A stretch of DNA of 51,530 bases from an uncultured Lachnospiraceae bacterium (GTDB lineage: Bacteria > Bacillota > Clostridia > Lachnospirales > Lachnospiraceae). Made by a program: the position numbers and the translations under genes. Below are positions 40,754 through 49,338 of this stretch, in pieces (position 1 is the first letter of the stretch; the number at the start of each line of letters is the position of its first letter). The notes beneath the pieces were generated by a model. It was not told the origin of the DNA. It searched no databases and saw nothing but the letters and a program-made list of their open reading frames with translations. The DNA is taken from assembly GCA_947567595.1 (NCBI GenBank), contig CANOMQ010000030.1, forward strand, positions 1 to 51,530. Reading direction: 5' to 3'.

Positions 40754-41992
40754 TTATTCTTTATTTTCAAGCTGCTCATACAACGATTTCGTCGTCTTTT
40801 TCCGGGTGATTTCCACAAGTCCGAGCGCGGTTATATCGACCACACTGGTCAAAACGCGGTCCTGCTTTGCAAGTGCGCGCAGTTCCTGCAAAAGTGCCGT
40901 AGCCTGCTGTTTGTCCTCCATATTGATAAAATCAACCAATATCATGCCGCTGAGGTTTCGGAGGCGTATCTGCCGCATAATCCCAACTGTCGCTTCCATA
41001 TTAATCTGATAAATATACGCGGCGTTATCCTTTTTGGTAATGTTTTTGCCGGAATTGACATCAATCACATACATCGCCTCCGTCTTTTCGATCACGAGAT
41101 ACGCGCCCGATTTCAGCCATACTTTTTTGGAAAGCAGCTCCTCAAGCTGTGTTTCCACGCGGTAGAGTTTTTGTAGCGGATATTCATCCTGATATAGGGA
41201 AATATTTGCAAGCTGTTCCGGCATATAAAGCGATATAAATGCCCTCAATTCCTCATATAATCCCCTGCTGTCCGTGATAATCTGTCGGTATTTGTTTCTC
41301 TCATCACGCATATTGGTCAGGTAAGGCGGCGGGGACTGCCATATGCGGCTATAGCATGTCCTGTGCACGCCTTCTTCAAGCAGTGTGGACATTTTTTTGG
41401 ATAGCTCCGCAATTTCCTCCGTGACAGGCTGCAATTTACTTTGTGATTCCTGTGCTTCTTCTTTGGTATTTTCTGTTCCTAAAAGCGACGCCGCATTGGT
41501 ACGCACTACGACACCATAGGGGCAATCGGGCGGAATGACGGCGCGAAGCTGCTCTTTCTGCGATTTCGAGCATTTGTTGGACACGCCTTTAAAGGTATTG
41601 GCATTTGATACTACACTATATTTCCCCGCAAGGGACAAATTCATCGTAAAGACTGGCTCTTTTGTGCGCACCGCTTCTTTTTCAAGCTGCACAAGAAGCT
41701 CGTCGCCTGCCAGTATCCTGCCGTCGTATCTGCGGTTTGTGATGACCGGGGTATAGCCAGAAACGATTGGGAGATACCCTTTTTTGCCCGGCGCATAATC
41801 AATAAATGCTGCATTAATCTGCTTGGCGACATTGACGACCTTTGCAACAAAAATATCACCGATTTTTGCCGTGTCGGGCGCTTGGTCAAACGGTGAAAAG
41901 CTGACAGCTTCCATCTTATTTGTCCTTGTGTCCCACAAAAAGGAAAGAACGCCGGACTTGTATTCGGTCAGGACATAGCGTATCTCTTCCAT
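40754..41992 (-). CDS. rng: Ribonuclease E/G family protein, short form
   Basis: A 412-residue RNase G-like endoribonuclease acting in rRNA or mRNA processing. An S1-like domain (about 35-120, KIGDIFVAKVVNVAKQINAAFID) precedes the DNase I-like catalytic part with the two metal aspartates in MYVIDVNSGK and GMILVDFINME. The protein ends at TRKKTTKSLYEQLENKE, just before where the CPxCxG zinc-link of RNase E/G would be. It is coupled to the previous gene by TAATG (stop and start overlap). Confidence 0.9.
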   Translation of the reverse strand: MEEIRYVLTEYKSGVLSFLWDTRTNKMEAVSFSPFDQAPDTAKIGDIFVAKVVNVAKQINAAFIDYAPGKKGYLPIVSGYTPVITNRRYDGRILAGDELLVQLEKEAVRTKEPVFTMNLSLAGKYSVVSNANTFKGVSNKCSKSQKEQLRAVIPPDCPYGVVVRTNAASLLGTENTKEEAQESQSKLQPVTEEIAELSKKMSTLLEEGVHRTCYSRIWQSPPPYLTNMRDERNKYRQIITDSRGLYEELRAFISLYMPEQLANISLYQDEYPLQKLYRVETQLEELLSKKVWLKSGAYLVIEKTEAMYVIDVNSGKNITKKDNAAYIYQINMEATVGIMRQIRLRNLSGMILVDFINMEDKQQATALLQELRALAKQDRVLTSVVDITALGLVEITRKKTTKSLYEQLENKE

Positions 41993-42699
41993 TAATAATC
42001 ACTCCCTATAAATCCAAGCGGTTCAAGCCGGATTTCCTCCGGTGTACCTGCATTGAGATAGGTTTCCTCTCTTGTTATCAGCAGCGCGTATTCGTCAAAT
42101 CCCGCATTGTTTTGCGCATAAAGCACTTTTATGACCAAAGAAGGCTTTATGTTTCCGGCGCTGCTTGCGTCAACGACAAGCGTTATGGTATTTAGCGCAT
42201 TGTCAAAGGAGCTGGTAAATAAAAACGGCTTCATGTCAAATGTTGTTTCACCCTTTTTTGTCTGTTTTGTGACTATGATTTCGGATTGACCGAAAAAGTC
42301 AGCAATGACTGTATTGGTCAAAAAGTGTGGCTCGTACCCTTTTCGGAAAGCAATTGTATAGCGCGCCGCAGCAACGCTTGCCATCGCGTTTTTGGCGTTA
42401 TCAGGAAGGAGCTTTGCCTCCAAAATCTGAATGCCGTCCACCATTTGGGCGTTTAGCGCATTGACAAAGTCCCTTGCGCTTGTAAGGGAATTGACCTCGA
42501 TATCCATATATTCGCCATTGCTTTCTAGTCCCAGTCCAAGCGGCGCCGCAAAGGACATAATCTGATGCGGGCTAAAGCCTGCCGAATATGCAATATCAAT
42601 CCCCGCCCGCCGGATTGCTTTCTGAAAATAGCGCATAACGTCAAGGTGCCCGATAAACCGCAGCTCGCCATGCTTTGAAAATTTTACTCTTAATTTCAT
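41992..42699 (-). CDS. TIGR03936/DUF2344 family protein
   Basis: A 235-residue protein of the radical-SAM-linked family (DUF2344), beginning MKLRVKFSKHGELRFIGHLDVMRYFQKAIRRAG and SAGFSPHQIMSFAAPLGLG, both hallmarks (first shown in part). It is nearly always beside or fused to the TIGR03960 radical SAM protein and beside rng in Clostridia; a tRNA or rRNA modification role has been suggested but is unproven. It overlaps the previous gene by 4 nt and rng by 1 nt. Confidence 0.9.
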   Translation of the reverse strand: MKLRVKFSKHGELRFIGHLDVMRYFQKAIRRAGIDIAYSAGFSPHQIMSFAAPLGLGLESNGEYMDIEVNSLTSARDFVNALNAQMVDGIQILEAKLLPDNAKNAMASVAAARYTIAFRKGYEPHFLTNTVIADFFGQSEIIVTKQTKKGETTFDMKPFLFTSSFDNALNTITLVVDASSAGNIKPSLVIKVLYAQNNAGFDEYALLITREETYLNAGTPEEIRLEPLGFIGSDY

Positions 42700-43145
42700 A
42701 TTTTCTCCTTTTTGGGAAGTGTGCTCATTTCCTTTTTCCGCGCATTCAATATCTTACGCAATTCCTTTACCCTGACCTCTAAATTTTTATCATCAATCCG
42801 CCTTAAAGCACTGCTGCACAGTTGAATGGATTTTACATCGTCCAGCTTGGAATAGATATTTTTTAAAATCGAAAACAGTTCATCATCTGCAATGATAGCG
42901 GAAAGCGTATCATACTGGTTGATGATTGACGCGGTTTGTATGGTTTCATAAAAAAGCGCTGCGACATAGGTCTCGTCCTTAGCAAAAAGCTCCTTCTGCT
43001 TATTCAGCCAGTAAAACAGCATGGTCTTGTTGTTATTGAGCGCCGCCACAATCGCAGGATTTTTAAATGGCTTGGAGAGCAGCAGATTTCGTTCAATTTC
43101 CACTCCCAGCGCAAACGACTTTTTTCTCAATTCCAACTCTGTCAT
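42696..43145 (-). CDS. Unknown helical protein between radical SAM and DUF2344 genes
   Basis: A 149-residue, mostly alpha-helical cytoplasmic protein, lysine-rich at the C-terminus. ATG 43145 (MTELELRKK) has TGAGG 8 nt upstream; the upstream ATG 43169 is possible but lacks a site. I do not recognise a family. The 4-nt overlap (ATGA) with the DUF2344 gene ties it to that operon. Confidence 0.75.
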   Translation of the reverse strand: MTELELRKKSFALGVEIERNLLLSKPFKNPAIVAALNNNKTMLFYWLNKQKELFAKDETYVAALFYETIQTASIINQYDTLSAIIADDELFSILKNIYSKLDDVKSIQLCSSALRRIDDKNLEVRVKELRKILNARKKEMSTLPKKEKI

Positions 43146-43178
43146 TGCAAAAACCTCACCATCTACCAAACGGTATTT

Positions 43179-45038
43179 TTATGAAACACAAATCCCGCAC
43201 CCAAACCGCGCCGCGCCGCAGGCATTGCACTGTTCCTTGCAGTTCTTTGTCACCCTTTCTTCGAGCGCGTTCTGCCACTCGCGCTTTAAAAATTCCTTTG
43301 TCACACCGCAGTCGATAAAATCCCACGGGAAAATTTCGTCAAGTCCGCGCTCCCTCGTCGTGTAAAACGCCGTATCAATTCCGCATTCCGCAAAGGTCTC
43401 CAGCCACACATCATGCTTGTAATATTCGCCCCATGCGTCGAAAATGCACCCCTTTTGGTAGGCTTTTAAAATCGGCTCGCAAAGCCTTCTGTCACCGCGC
43501 GCGAGAATACCCTCCATAACGCTCGCCTCGGCTTCATGCCAGTTATATTTAATGCTCTTTTGATTAAGCTGTTCCATAATGGCGCGCTTTGTGGCGTATG
43601 CCTTTTCCAAAAACTGCTCCTTCGTACACTGCGGCGCCCACTGGAACGGCGTAAAGGGCTTTGGCACGAAAAAGGAGGTACTTGCCACAATCTGTACCCT
43701 TCCACTACGCTTCTCCTTTGGCACCGTGTCATAATATGCCATTGCAATCTTATCCGAAAGCGCTGCAATTCCTCTGATATCCTCGTCTGTTTCAGTCGGA
43801 AGTCCGAGCATGAAGTACAATTTCACCCTATTCCAACCGCCTTCAAAGGCAAGCGTTGCACCTTTTAAAATGACTTCCTCGGTCAATCCTTTGTTAATCA
43901 CATTCCGAAGCCGCTGGCTTCCCGCTTCGGGGGCAAAGGTCAGGCTGCTCTTTTTGATGTCCTGAACCTTTTCCATTACGTCAAGTGAAAAGGCGTCAAT
44001 TCTAAGGGAAGGCAACGAAATATTGACTTTCTTTTCATTGCAGCTTTCAATTAAGAAGTTCACAAGCTCCTCAAGCTGTGAATAGTCGCTGGAGCTTAGG
44101 GAGCTTAGGGAAATTTCCTCATAGCCCGTGTTGGCAAGCATTTTTACGGCATATTCCTTGAGCATGTCCACATCGCGCTCCCGCACGGGGCGGTAAAGCT
44201 GTCCTGCCTGACAAAAACGGCACCCCCGGATACAGCCGCGCTGGATTTCAAGCACCACCCTGTCCTGCGTGCATTTGATAAACGGCACAACCGGCTTTTC
44301 GGGATACGTTGTATTTGTTATATCCTTAACAATTTCTTTGGTTACTGTTTTTGGAATGCCGTTGACTGTCGGGGTAAACGACGCGATTGTGCCATCTTCC
44401 TTGTATGCCACCTCGTAAAACTGCGGTACATACAGACCGGGAAGCTGCGCCGCCCTTTGCAGAAATTCCTTTCGGGAACAGCCCTCTTTTTTGCACGCCT
44501 TATATAAATCAAGCAGCGGTCTGTACTGCGTTTCACCCTCTCCGATATAAAAGATGTCAAAAAAATCCGCAATCGGCTCCGGATTATACGCACACGGCCC
44601 GCCGCCAATGACAATGGGACAATCCCAGTCCCTGTCGCACGCATGAAACGGTATTTTTGACAAATCAAGGATTTGCAGGATATTGGTGTAGCACATTTCA
44701 TACTGTATGGTAATGCCCAAAAAGTCAAACGTCCTTATCGGCTCCTGCGACTCTAGGGCAAACAGCGCAATATCCTGCTCGCGCATGACACTGTCCAAAT
44801 CCGTCCACGGCGAGTACACGCGCTCACACCATGTATCCTCGTAACGGTTGAGCATATCATACAAAATCTGAATGCCAAGATGGGACATGCCGATTTCGTA
44901 CACGTCGGGAAAGCACATCGCAAACCGGATGTCCACGCGTTCCTTATTCTTCATCACGCTGTTGACCTCATTGCCGATATATCGTGCAGGCTTTTCTACT
45001 TTTAACAAAATATCATCGCTTAACGCTAGTTTTCTCAT
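43179..45038 (-). CDS. Radical SAM protein, TIGR03960 (B12-binding) family
   Basis: A 619-residue radical SAM protein with an N-terminal B12-binding-like region (about 30-180, FPDVYEIGMSHLGIQILYDML) and the core with the cluster motif CIRGCRFCQ (CxxxCxxC). A later RLRNVINKGLTEEVIL segment and C-terminal Cys-rich tail CKEQCNACGAARFGCGICV are typical; the tail may bind a second metal or cluster. The product modified is unknown. It starts the minus-strand operon with the unknown gene, DUF2344 gene and rng. Only 36 nt separate it from the upstream lipoprotein gene. Confidence 0.92.
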   Translation of the reverse strand: MRKLALSDDILLKVEKPARYIGNEVNSVMKNKERVDIRFAMCFPDVYEIGMSHLGIQILYDMLNRYEDTWCERVYSPWTDLDSVMREQDIALFALESQEPIRTFDFLGITIQYEMCYTNILQILDLSKIPFHACDRDWDCPIVIGGGPCAYNPEPIADFFDIFYIGEGETQYRPLLDLYKACKKEGCSRKEFLQRAAQLPGLYVPQFYEVAYKEDGTIASFTPTVNGIPKTVTKEIVKDITNTTYPEKPVVPFIKCTQDRVVLEIQRGCIRGCRFCQAGQLYRPVRERDVDMLKEYAVKMLANTGYEEISLSSLSSSDYSQLEELVNFLIESCNEKKVNISLPSLRIDAFSLDVMEKVQDIKKSSLTFAPEAGSQRLRNVINKGLTEEVILKGATLAFEGGWNRVKLYFMLGLPTETDEDIRGIAALSDKIAMAYYDTVPKEKRSGRVQIVASTSFFVPKPFTPFQWAPQCTKEQFLEKAYATKRAIMEQLNQKSIKYNWHEAEASVMEGILARGDRRLCEPILKAYQKGCIFDAWGEYYKHDVWLETFAECGIDTAFYTTRERGLDEIFPWDFIDCGVTKEFLKREWQNALEERVTKNCKEQCNACGAARFGCGICVS

Positions 45039-45074
45039 AAATACCTCATTTCCCTTAATTTTATGGTTTTTTCC

Positions 45075-46211
45075 TTATTTGATGTCTATGATCTGTGTTT
45101 GCAATGCACCAATTTTACTTGAGAAAAAGTAATTTGTAATTTGACAATTATCATAATAAATACCCGAAAAACATTTTCCGAATCGTTCCATATCCGCTTC
45201 TGAAAAATTCCACTTCTTTAATGGAATAAATGTATCATCTTTAGATTCAAAATAATGTACTAATACATAAGGTTCTTCTGCAAGTGTATGGATTGATGCA
45301 AAAAAATCCTCCTCAATCATAACATTTCCAGGAAGTCCATTAAAAAACATCCATTCACTCATATCATCAATCTTTACTTTTTCAATCAGTTGAATATCAG
45401 TTCCATTCCATAGCATAAGATTCCAGTAAGAATCCGTATGCTCTTCAAGAAAAAAAAGCCCTCTATCATCATAACGAATGAATACACTATTTTTTGCGTC
45501 AAATATTGGTGTTAATCGTTCTTTTTCAAATTTAAAAAATTGGGTTTTATCTTTTTCCGGATGTTCGCAAACAATCATTTCCTTGTCACTATTTATAATA
45601 AAATCAGGTCTTTTTTCCAATTCCAGCTCACAAATAACCTTTGTCTCTAATGTTTCCAAATCAATTACTGTTATCTCTGTATATTCTGTGGAATTGTTGT
45701 GCCCATAAAGTAATGTGCCGCATATGTATTGCGGGCTGAAAAATGCGATCTTTTTTCTATTTTCTATCTCCAAATTCGAATTATATATAATAATTTCACT
45801 ATTCCCATTTTCTAAATGTGATACGCAGATCAATTGATCCTTATATTTAAAATAACGATATATTCCCATTACTCCATGCAAAAGTTCTTCCGGATACTTC
45901 CATGAATCATAGTTACCAGTGTTATCCTTGTCATAAAAAATAAGATTTGTATGCATCGAATTGATACATAAATATTCTCCAAATAAAACAGCTTTATGAT
46001 TCAAAGAATATACCTGTTCATTTTTAAGCTCATTCCACTCTGTCTCTGTCTTTGCTTGAGTTCCGTCCTCCACGGAAATAATCCTTGAAGATGATTCATT
46101 GCTGACTTGTGGATATGTTTGTGCGTTATCTTTTATTTCATTGCTACTACATGCACATAGACCCATGCATAATAAAATAACAAAAAAACTTTTACGGATA
46201 AGAATCTGCAT
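45075..46211 (-). CDS. Lipoprotein, beta-propeller-like; possible immunity or accessory of the upstream effector
   Basis: A 378-residue protein with a signal peptide and lipobox LCAC (MQILIRKSFFVILLCMGLCAC), so it should be lipid-anchored on the outer face of the membrane. The rest alternates short beta-rich blocks (for example LIFYDKDNTG, ITVIDLETLETKVIC, LMLWNGTDIQLI) suggestive of a beta-propeller, but no known family is recognised. ATG 46211 has GGAGG 8 nt upstream. It overlaps the DUF4280-lysozyme gene by 20 nt. Location on the same side as a wall-cutting enzyme would suit an immunity protein, by inference only. A+T-rich like its neighbours. Confidence 0.8.
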   Translation of the reverse strand: MQILIRKSFFVILLCMGLCACSSNEIKDNAQTYPQVSNESSSRIISVEDGTQAKTETEWNELKNEQVYSLNHKAVLFGEYLCINSMHTNLIFYDKDNTGNYDSWKYPEELLHGVMGIYRYFKYKDQLICVSHLENGNSEIIIYNSNLEIENRKKIAFFSPQYICGTLLYGHNNSTEYTEITVIDLETLETKVICELELEKRPDFIINSDKEMIVCEHPEKDKTQFFKFEKERLTPIFDAKNSVFIRYDDRGLFFLEEHTDSYWNLMLWNGTDIQLIEKVKIDDMSEWMFFNGLPGNVMIEEDFFASIHTLAEEPYVLVHYFESKDDTFIPLKKWNFSEADMERFGKCFSGIYYDNCQITNYFFSSKIGALQTQIIDIK

Positions 46212-47439
46212 TTCTAAAACCTCCGTTAAACGCAAGCATATTAACATCGTTCATATATTGAACTTTATGAGTTGAATTTCCATTATACTCTTGTACGGCA
46301 AGTAACGCATTACCATTTGAATCTTGTAATTTAATTGCATATGTTTTAATGCCAAGTGCTATACTTAATAAAGGGGATGCAGCCTGATATTGGTAATAAT
46401 AACAAGCATCACTCTGTAAACTAAATAATCTGTTGGCAACAGGTGTATTATAAGTAGTTCTTCCTTTTTGATGGTTATATATTGGATCAATTGTTATCGG
46501 TAAAACATAAGCACCCGTTGAATTAACAATTTTTACATTTGTAGTTGTATCAAGATTATATGTGCAATATTCATAAATCGTAGAATTTCTAGGATCTAAG
46601 ACTTGCATTACATCAGCAGCAATGTTCGCGTTAGGACTTGAGTTTGGAGCATATCCCATTTTGCTTTCCTTCCACAACATTGCTTTTATAATTGCTCCAT
46701 CTATATTTATGCCAAATCTATCGTTAAAATAATCTGTCCATCCTATAATGTAGTTATCATATCGTTGGTAATTATTATTTCCAGTATTACTTGCAGATAC
46801 ATATGTATCTAGTGTTTTACTTCCTGCAATTTGTATTAGAGCATTATCGGCCTCGATATCGGAACAATTACCCTCTAAATACTCATCGAGGATGCTAAAC
46901 CATTGTTCCTTACCTATTGTGACTCTTTGTCCCGAATCTATTGGATAAATACATCCCGCTCCATAGTAGCACAATATATATGAATTCGTTGTTGGGATCT
47001 GTCGGTATTCGTTTGTTCTGGAATCATACACTTTAATTTCTTTGGTTAATGTCCCCCACTTCTGCGCTAATTGCATATGACACATATGTCCGGTTACTGG
47101 TTTTGCCACTCCATCAAGGCTTTCTGACGCAGATACCTGGATTGTTTTTACGGCTGAAAGACCAGCAAACCGAGGCGAATTGCACACACCAAATGTACCT
47201 CTGATATTTGTATCCTTATCTGTTAACACTTCTGAGTTTCCTATTTTCGTATATTTTAAAGAGTTTTTCCCTAATAACTGCTTTTTTGCACCATATTGGC
47301 AGGCTAATATAGCATTGCTTGTTAGAAACTCTTCATAAACATTGTTATGAGCCTTATCTTTTAATTCCAAATCCCGCAGCATTGCTGTCAAACGGTACTG
47401 CTCATCCTGCAAATTAGTTGATTTTCCCTTGTTTGACAT
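46192..47439 (-). CDS. PAAR-like (DUF4280) protein with C-terminal lysozyme/transglycosylase-like domain
   Basis: A 415-residue protein with two modules. Residues about 42-175 match DUF4280, a PAAR-like spike-tip domain, with its spaced cysteines: ILACQYG (Cys47), FGVCNSP (Cys86), GHMCHMQLAQKW (Cys120) and YILCYYGAGC (Cys157, 163). Residues about 230-410 look like a lysozyme-like transglycosylase: IIKAMLWKESKMGY with a candidate catalytic Glu258, AADVMQVLD and the late LLAVQEYNGN. No signal peptide or membrane helix. GGGGGA precedes the ATG. Such tip-fused enzymes act as effectors in contractile systems; here peptidoglycan is the inferred target. Confidence 0.8.
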   Translation of the reverse strand: MSNKGKSTNLQDEQYRLTAMLRDLELKDKAHNNVYEEFLTSNAILACQYGAKKQLLGKNSLKYTKIGNSEVLTDKDTNIRGTFGVCNSPRFAGLSAVKTIQVSASESLDGVAKPVTGHMCHMQLAQKWGTLTKEIKVYDSRTNEYRQIPTTNSYILCYYGAGCIYPIDSGQRVTIGKEQWFSILDEYLEGNCSDIEADNALIQIAGSKTLDTYVSASNTGNNNYQRYDNYIIGWTDYFNDRFGINIDGAIIKAMLWKESKMGYAPNSSPNANIAADVMQVLDPRNSTIYEYCTYNLDTTTNVKIVNSTGAYVLPITIDPIYNHQKGRTTYNTPVANRLFSLQSDACYYYQYQAASPLLSIALGIKTYAIKLQDSNGNALLAVQEYNGNSTHKVQYMNDVNMLAFNGGFRNADSYP

Positions 47440-47461
47440 TGTCTTCCCCCTCTTTTGTATA

Positions 47462-48031
47462 CTATTTTATTCTTATTGATAAAAAAACCTGCTGAGCTAT
47501 TTCTTTCCACGGTTCATGTTCCTCATAAGGGCAATTGAAGCTCCCCTGTAAGATATTATCTCTGATTGGAGTCACACACATCAAATTATATATTTGCATA
47601 TCCAGTCCATAGCTTTTGTATGAAAAGAGTCTATAGAATTGACCTTCACAAGTCACTTCATTATAATTATGAATTTTTAATATCGGATTAACTTGTTTTA
47701 GTACCAATTGAAAATGTGCTGCCACTTCCTCCAAGCCATCTGATCCCTCTGTTTGAATATCAAATAAATTGAATGCAAAATTAGCTGTCCCATCAAGACT
47801 TGTTTTAATAATCGACGGCCGATACTCTGATGGATATTTCACCTGAGCAACCGCCTGATGCATATCAATAAAGGATGTTGGCAATAAAATTTCCACTTGC
47901 TCATTGAACAATTTCTCTGACGCAAATTCAATTAATTCTCTATTTACATAAATACCTGTTTCCAATGTTGTATGTTCTTTTTCTTTCTCTTTTTGCCGCA
48001 ATTCAATAATCCTTTCATCAGGAAACCCCAT
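47462..48031 (-). CDS. Small DcrB/Eag (DUF1795)-like protein, possible effector adaptor
   Basis: A 189-residue cytoplasmic protein. The core, VEILLPTSFIDM, KYPSEYRPSIIKTSLDGTANFAFNLFD and the late YNLMCVTPIRDNILQGSFNCP, has the strand order and GSF-x-CP turn of the DcrB/PsbP-like fold found in T6SS Eag chaperones. The family call is from pattern, not a search. ATG 48031 has GGAGGG 6 nt upstream. It lies between the spike genes and the DUF4280 effector gene (22 nt), the place of an effector-loading chaperone. Unlike classic Eag clients the effector has no obvious membrane helix. Confidence 0.6.
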   Translation of the reverse strand: MGFPDERIIELRQKEKEKEHTTLETGIYVNRELIEFASEKLFNEQVEILLPTSFIDMHQAVAQVKYPSEYRPSIIKTSLDGTANFAFNLFDIQTEGSDGLEEVAAHFQLVLKQVNPILKIHNYNEVTCEGQFYRLFSYKSYGLDMQIYNLMCVTPIRDNILQGSFNCPYEEHEPWKEIAQQVFLSIRIK

Positions 48032-48042
48032 ATACAACCCTC

Positions 48043-49323
48043 CTACCCAACAAAACCATCAATTCCTTCGGGTGCCTTAATAGAGGCTGTGGCACTTTTT
48101 ATATAAACCTTTTTCCCAGCCTCTATTTTTATGCTTCCATTGGTTTTACATAAAATATTACCATCACTTAAGTGAAGCAGATGCTCTCCCTTTTTTCTGG
48201 AAAATTCCAACTCATCCTTGTATAGTTTAATGCCGGAACCTTCTATAGTTTCCAAATGTCGTTTGTCGAATGATTGTTCTCGATTAATAATGGCCCCTTC
48301 TTTATGTAAGCAACTACTTACTATTGCGCATCGCTCATCATTCCCAGGGATTGTTAAAAGCACAGGACTTCCAATTTCCGGCATTGCATACATTATATTT
48401 CCAGTCTCTGGATGCCAAGGAAACCAATATTCGCCACACTCTTCATTTCCATCCGTTTCCAGCGCTATCTTTAACATTTCACCAGATATTGCTGTGACTT
48501 TACCCAAAAGACCACATCCCGAAATCGCATAATTATATTGTATTGTTTGATCCAAAACGGATTCGCTCCCCAATGTATAAGTGAAAATAAGTTCATCATG
48601 AAATACACACTCCCTGCGTAATATAATCAGTTCCTCTCCCATAAACAGAATCTTGTCACCAATTTGGTATACATCTCCACTGTTAACTGTATATACTTGC
48701 CTTTTTAGAATTGGATCAAAATTAAAATAATAGGAATGCTCTGCTGGCAATACAACCCGCTTACCGGTTCTCATGCCAAACCAAAACGCAGGTTTTCCGG
48801 TTAATACATCACATAAAATATATTTATTCAAATGACTGGCTATCCTTCGAAGAAACTCCCAGTCTGTTTCTTGATATTGGATCAATGGTTTTAGTAGCTT
48901 TGTGTTTTTCCCAATCAGAGAAATTACACGTGTTCCAGTATAATCCGCTATTTTTCTCGCCAATGCCGCATAGGTCATATCCTTATCCTGAAAAGAACGG
49001 AACTGTTTTAATATGTCCAACTTCCATGTAGCTGAGATTCCTTCTATTTCAATTTGTGCGTATCTGCCTTCAAAGGAAATAACGCTCTTTCTCACCAAAC
49101 CATTAAATATCACCTGTTCTCCTTGTTCTTCACAATAAGTCACCATTATACAAGCACCTGAACAATTCCTATTTTGATATTCTACTGCCGTTTCATATGA
49201 AATATCACCGTATAATTTCAGATGGGCATGGTCGTTGATGCACCACTGCATATGAAACGTTGTTACACTGCTTAATGGAATGTCTGTTCTTATTTTTAAT
49301 ATTTCATTAATGCTCAGTTCCAT
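48043..49323 (-). CDS. VgrG-like contractile injection spike protein A
   Basis: A 426-residue spike. Residues about 1-270 fit the gp27-like part (LIQYQETDWEFLRRIASHLN, with an HLN instead of the common HLG), and about 270-340 an OB-fold of the gp5/VgrG type (GLLGKVTAISGEMLKIAL, YWFPWHPETG, MPEIGSPVLLTIPG). A short repetitive tail (GNILCKTNGSIKIEAGKKVYIKSATASIKAP) is a narrow beta-helix tip. It lacks the C-terminal domains of long VgrG (about 600-700). GGAGAC precedes the ATG. It pairs with the paralogue upstream and ends 12 nt before the DcrB/Eag-like gene. Confidence 0.82.
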   Translation of the reverse strand: MELSINEILKIRTDIPLSSVTTFHMQWCINDHAHLKLYGDISYETAVEYQNRNCSGACIMVTYCEEQGEQVIFNGLVRKSVISFEGRYAQIEIEGISATWKLDILKQFRSFQDKDMTYAALARKIADYTGTRVISLIGKNTKLLKPLIQYQETDWEFLRRIASHLNKYILCDVLTGKPAFWFGMRTGKRVVLPAEHSYYFNFDPILKRQVYTVNSGDVYQIGDKILFMGEELIILRRECVFHDELIFTYTLGSESVLDQTIQYNYAISGCGLLGKVTAISGEMLKIALETDGNEECGEYWFPWHPETGNIMYAMPEIGSPVLLTIPGNDERCAIVSSCLHKEGAIINREQSFDKRHLETIEGSGIKLYKDELEFSRKKGEHLLHLSDGNILCKTNGSIKIEAGKKVYIKSATASIKAPEGIDGFVG

Positions 49324-49338
49324 ATCGTCTCCTTGCTT

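Noticed and set aside
43021-43365. Plus-strand frame at the radical SAM gene end
   Set aside because: Crosses two real minus-strand genes and has no motif.
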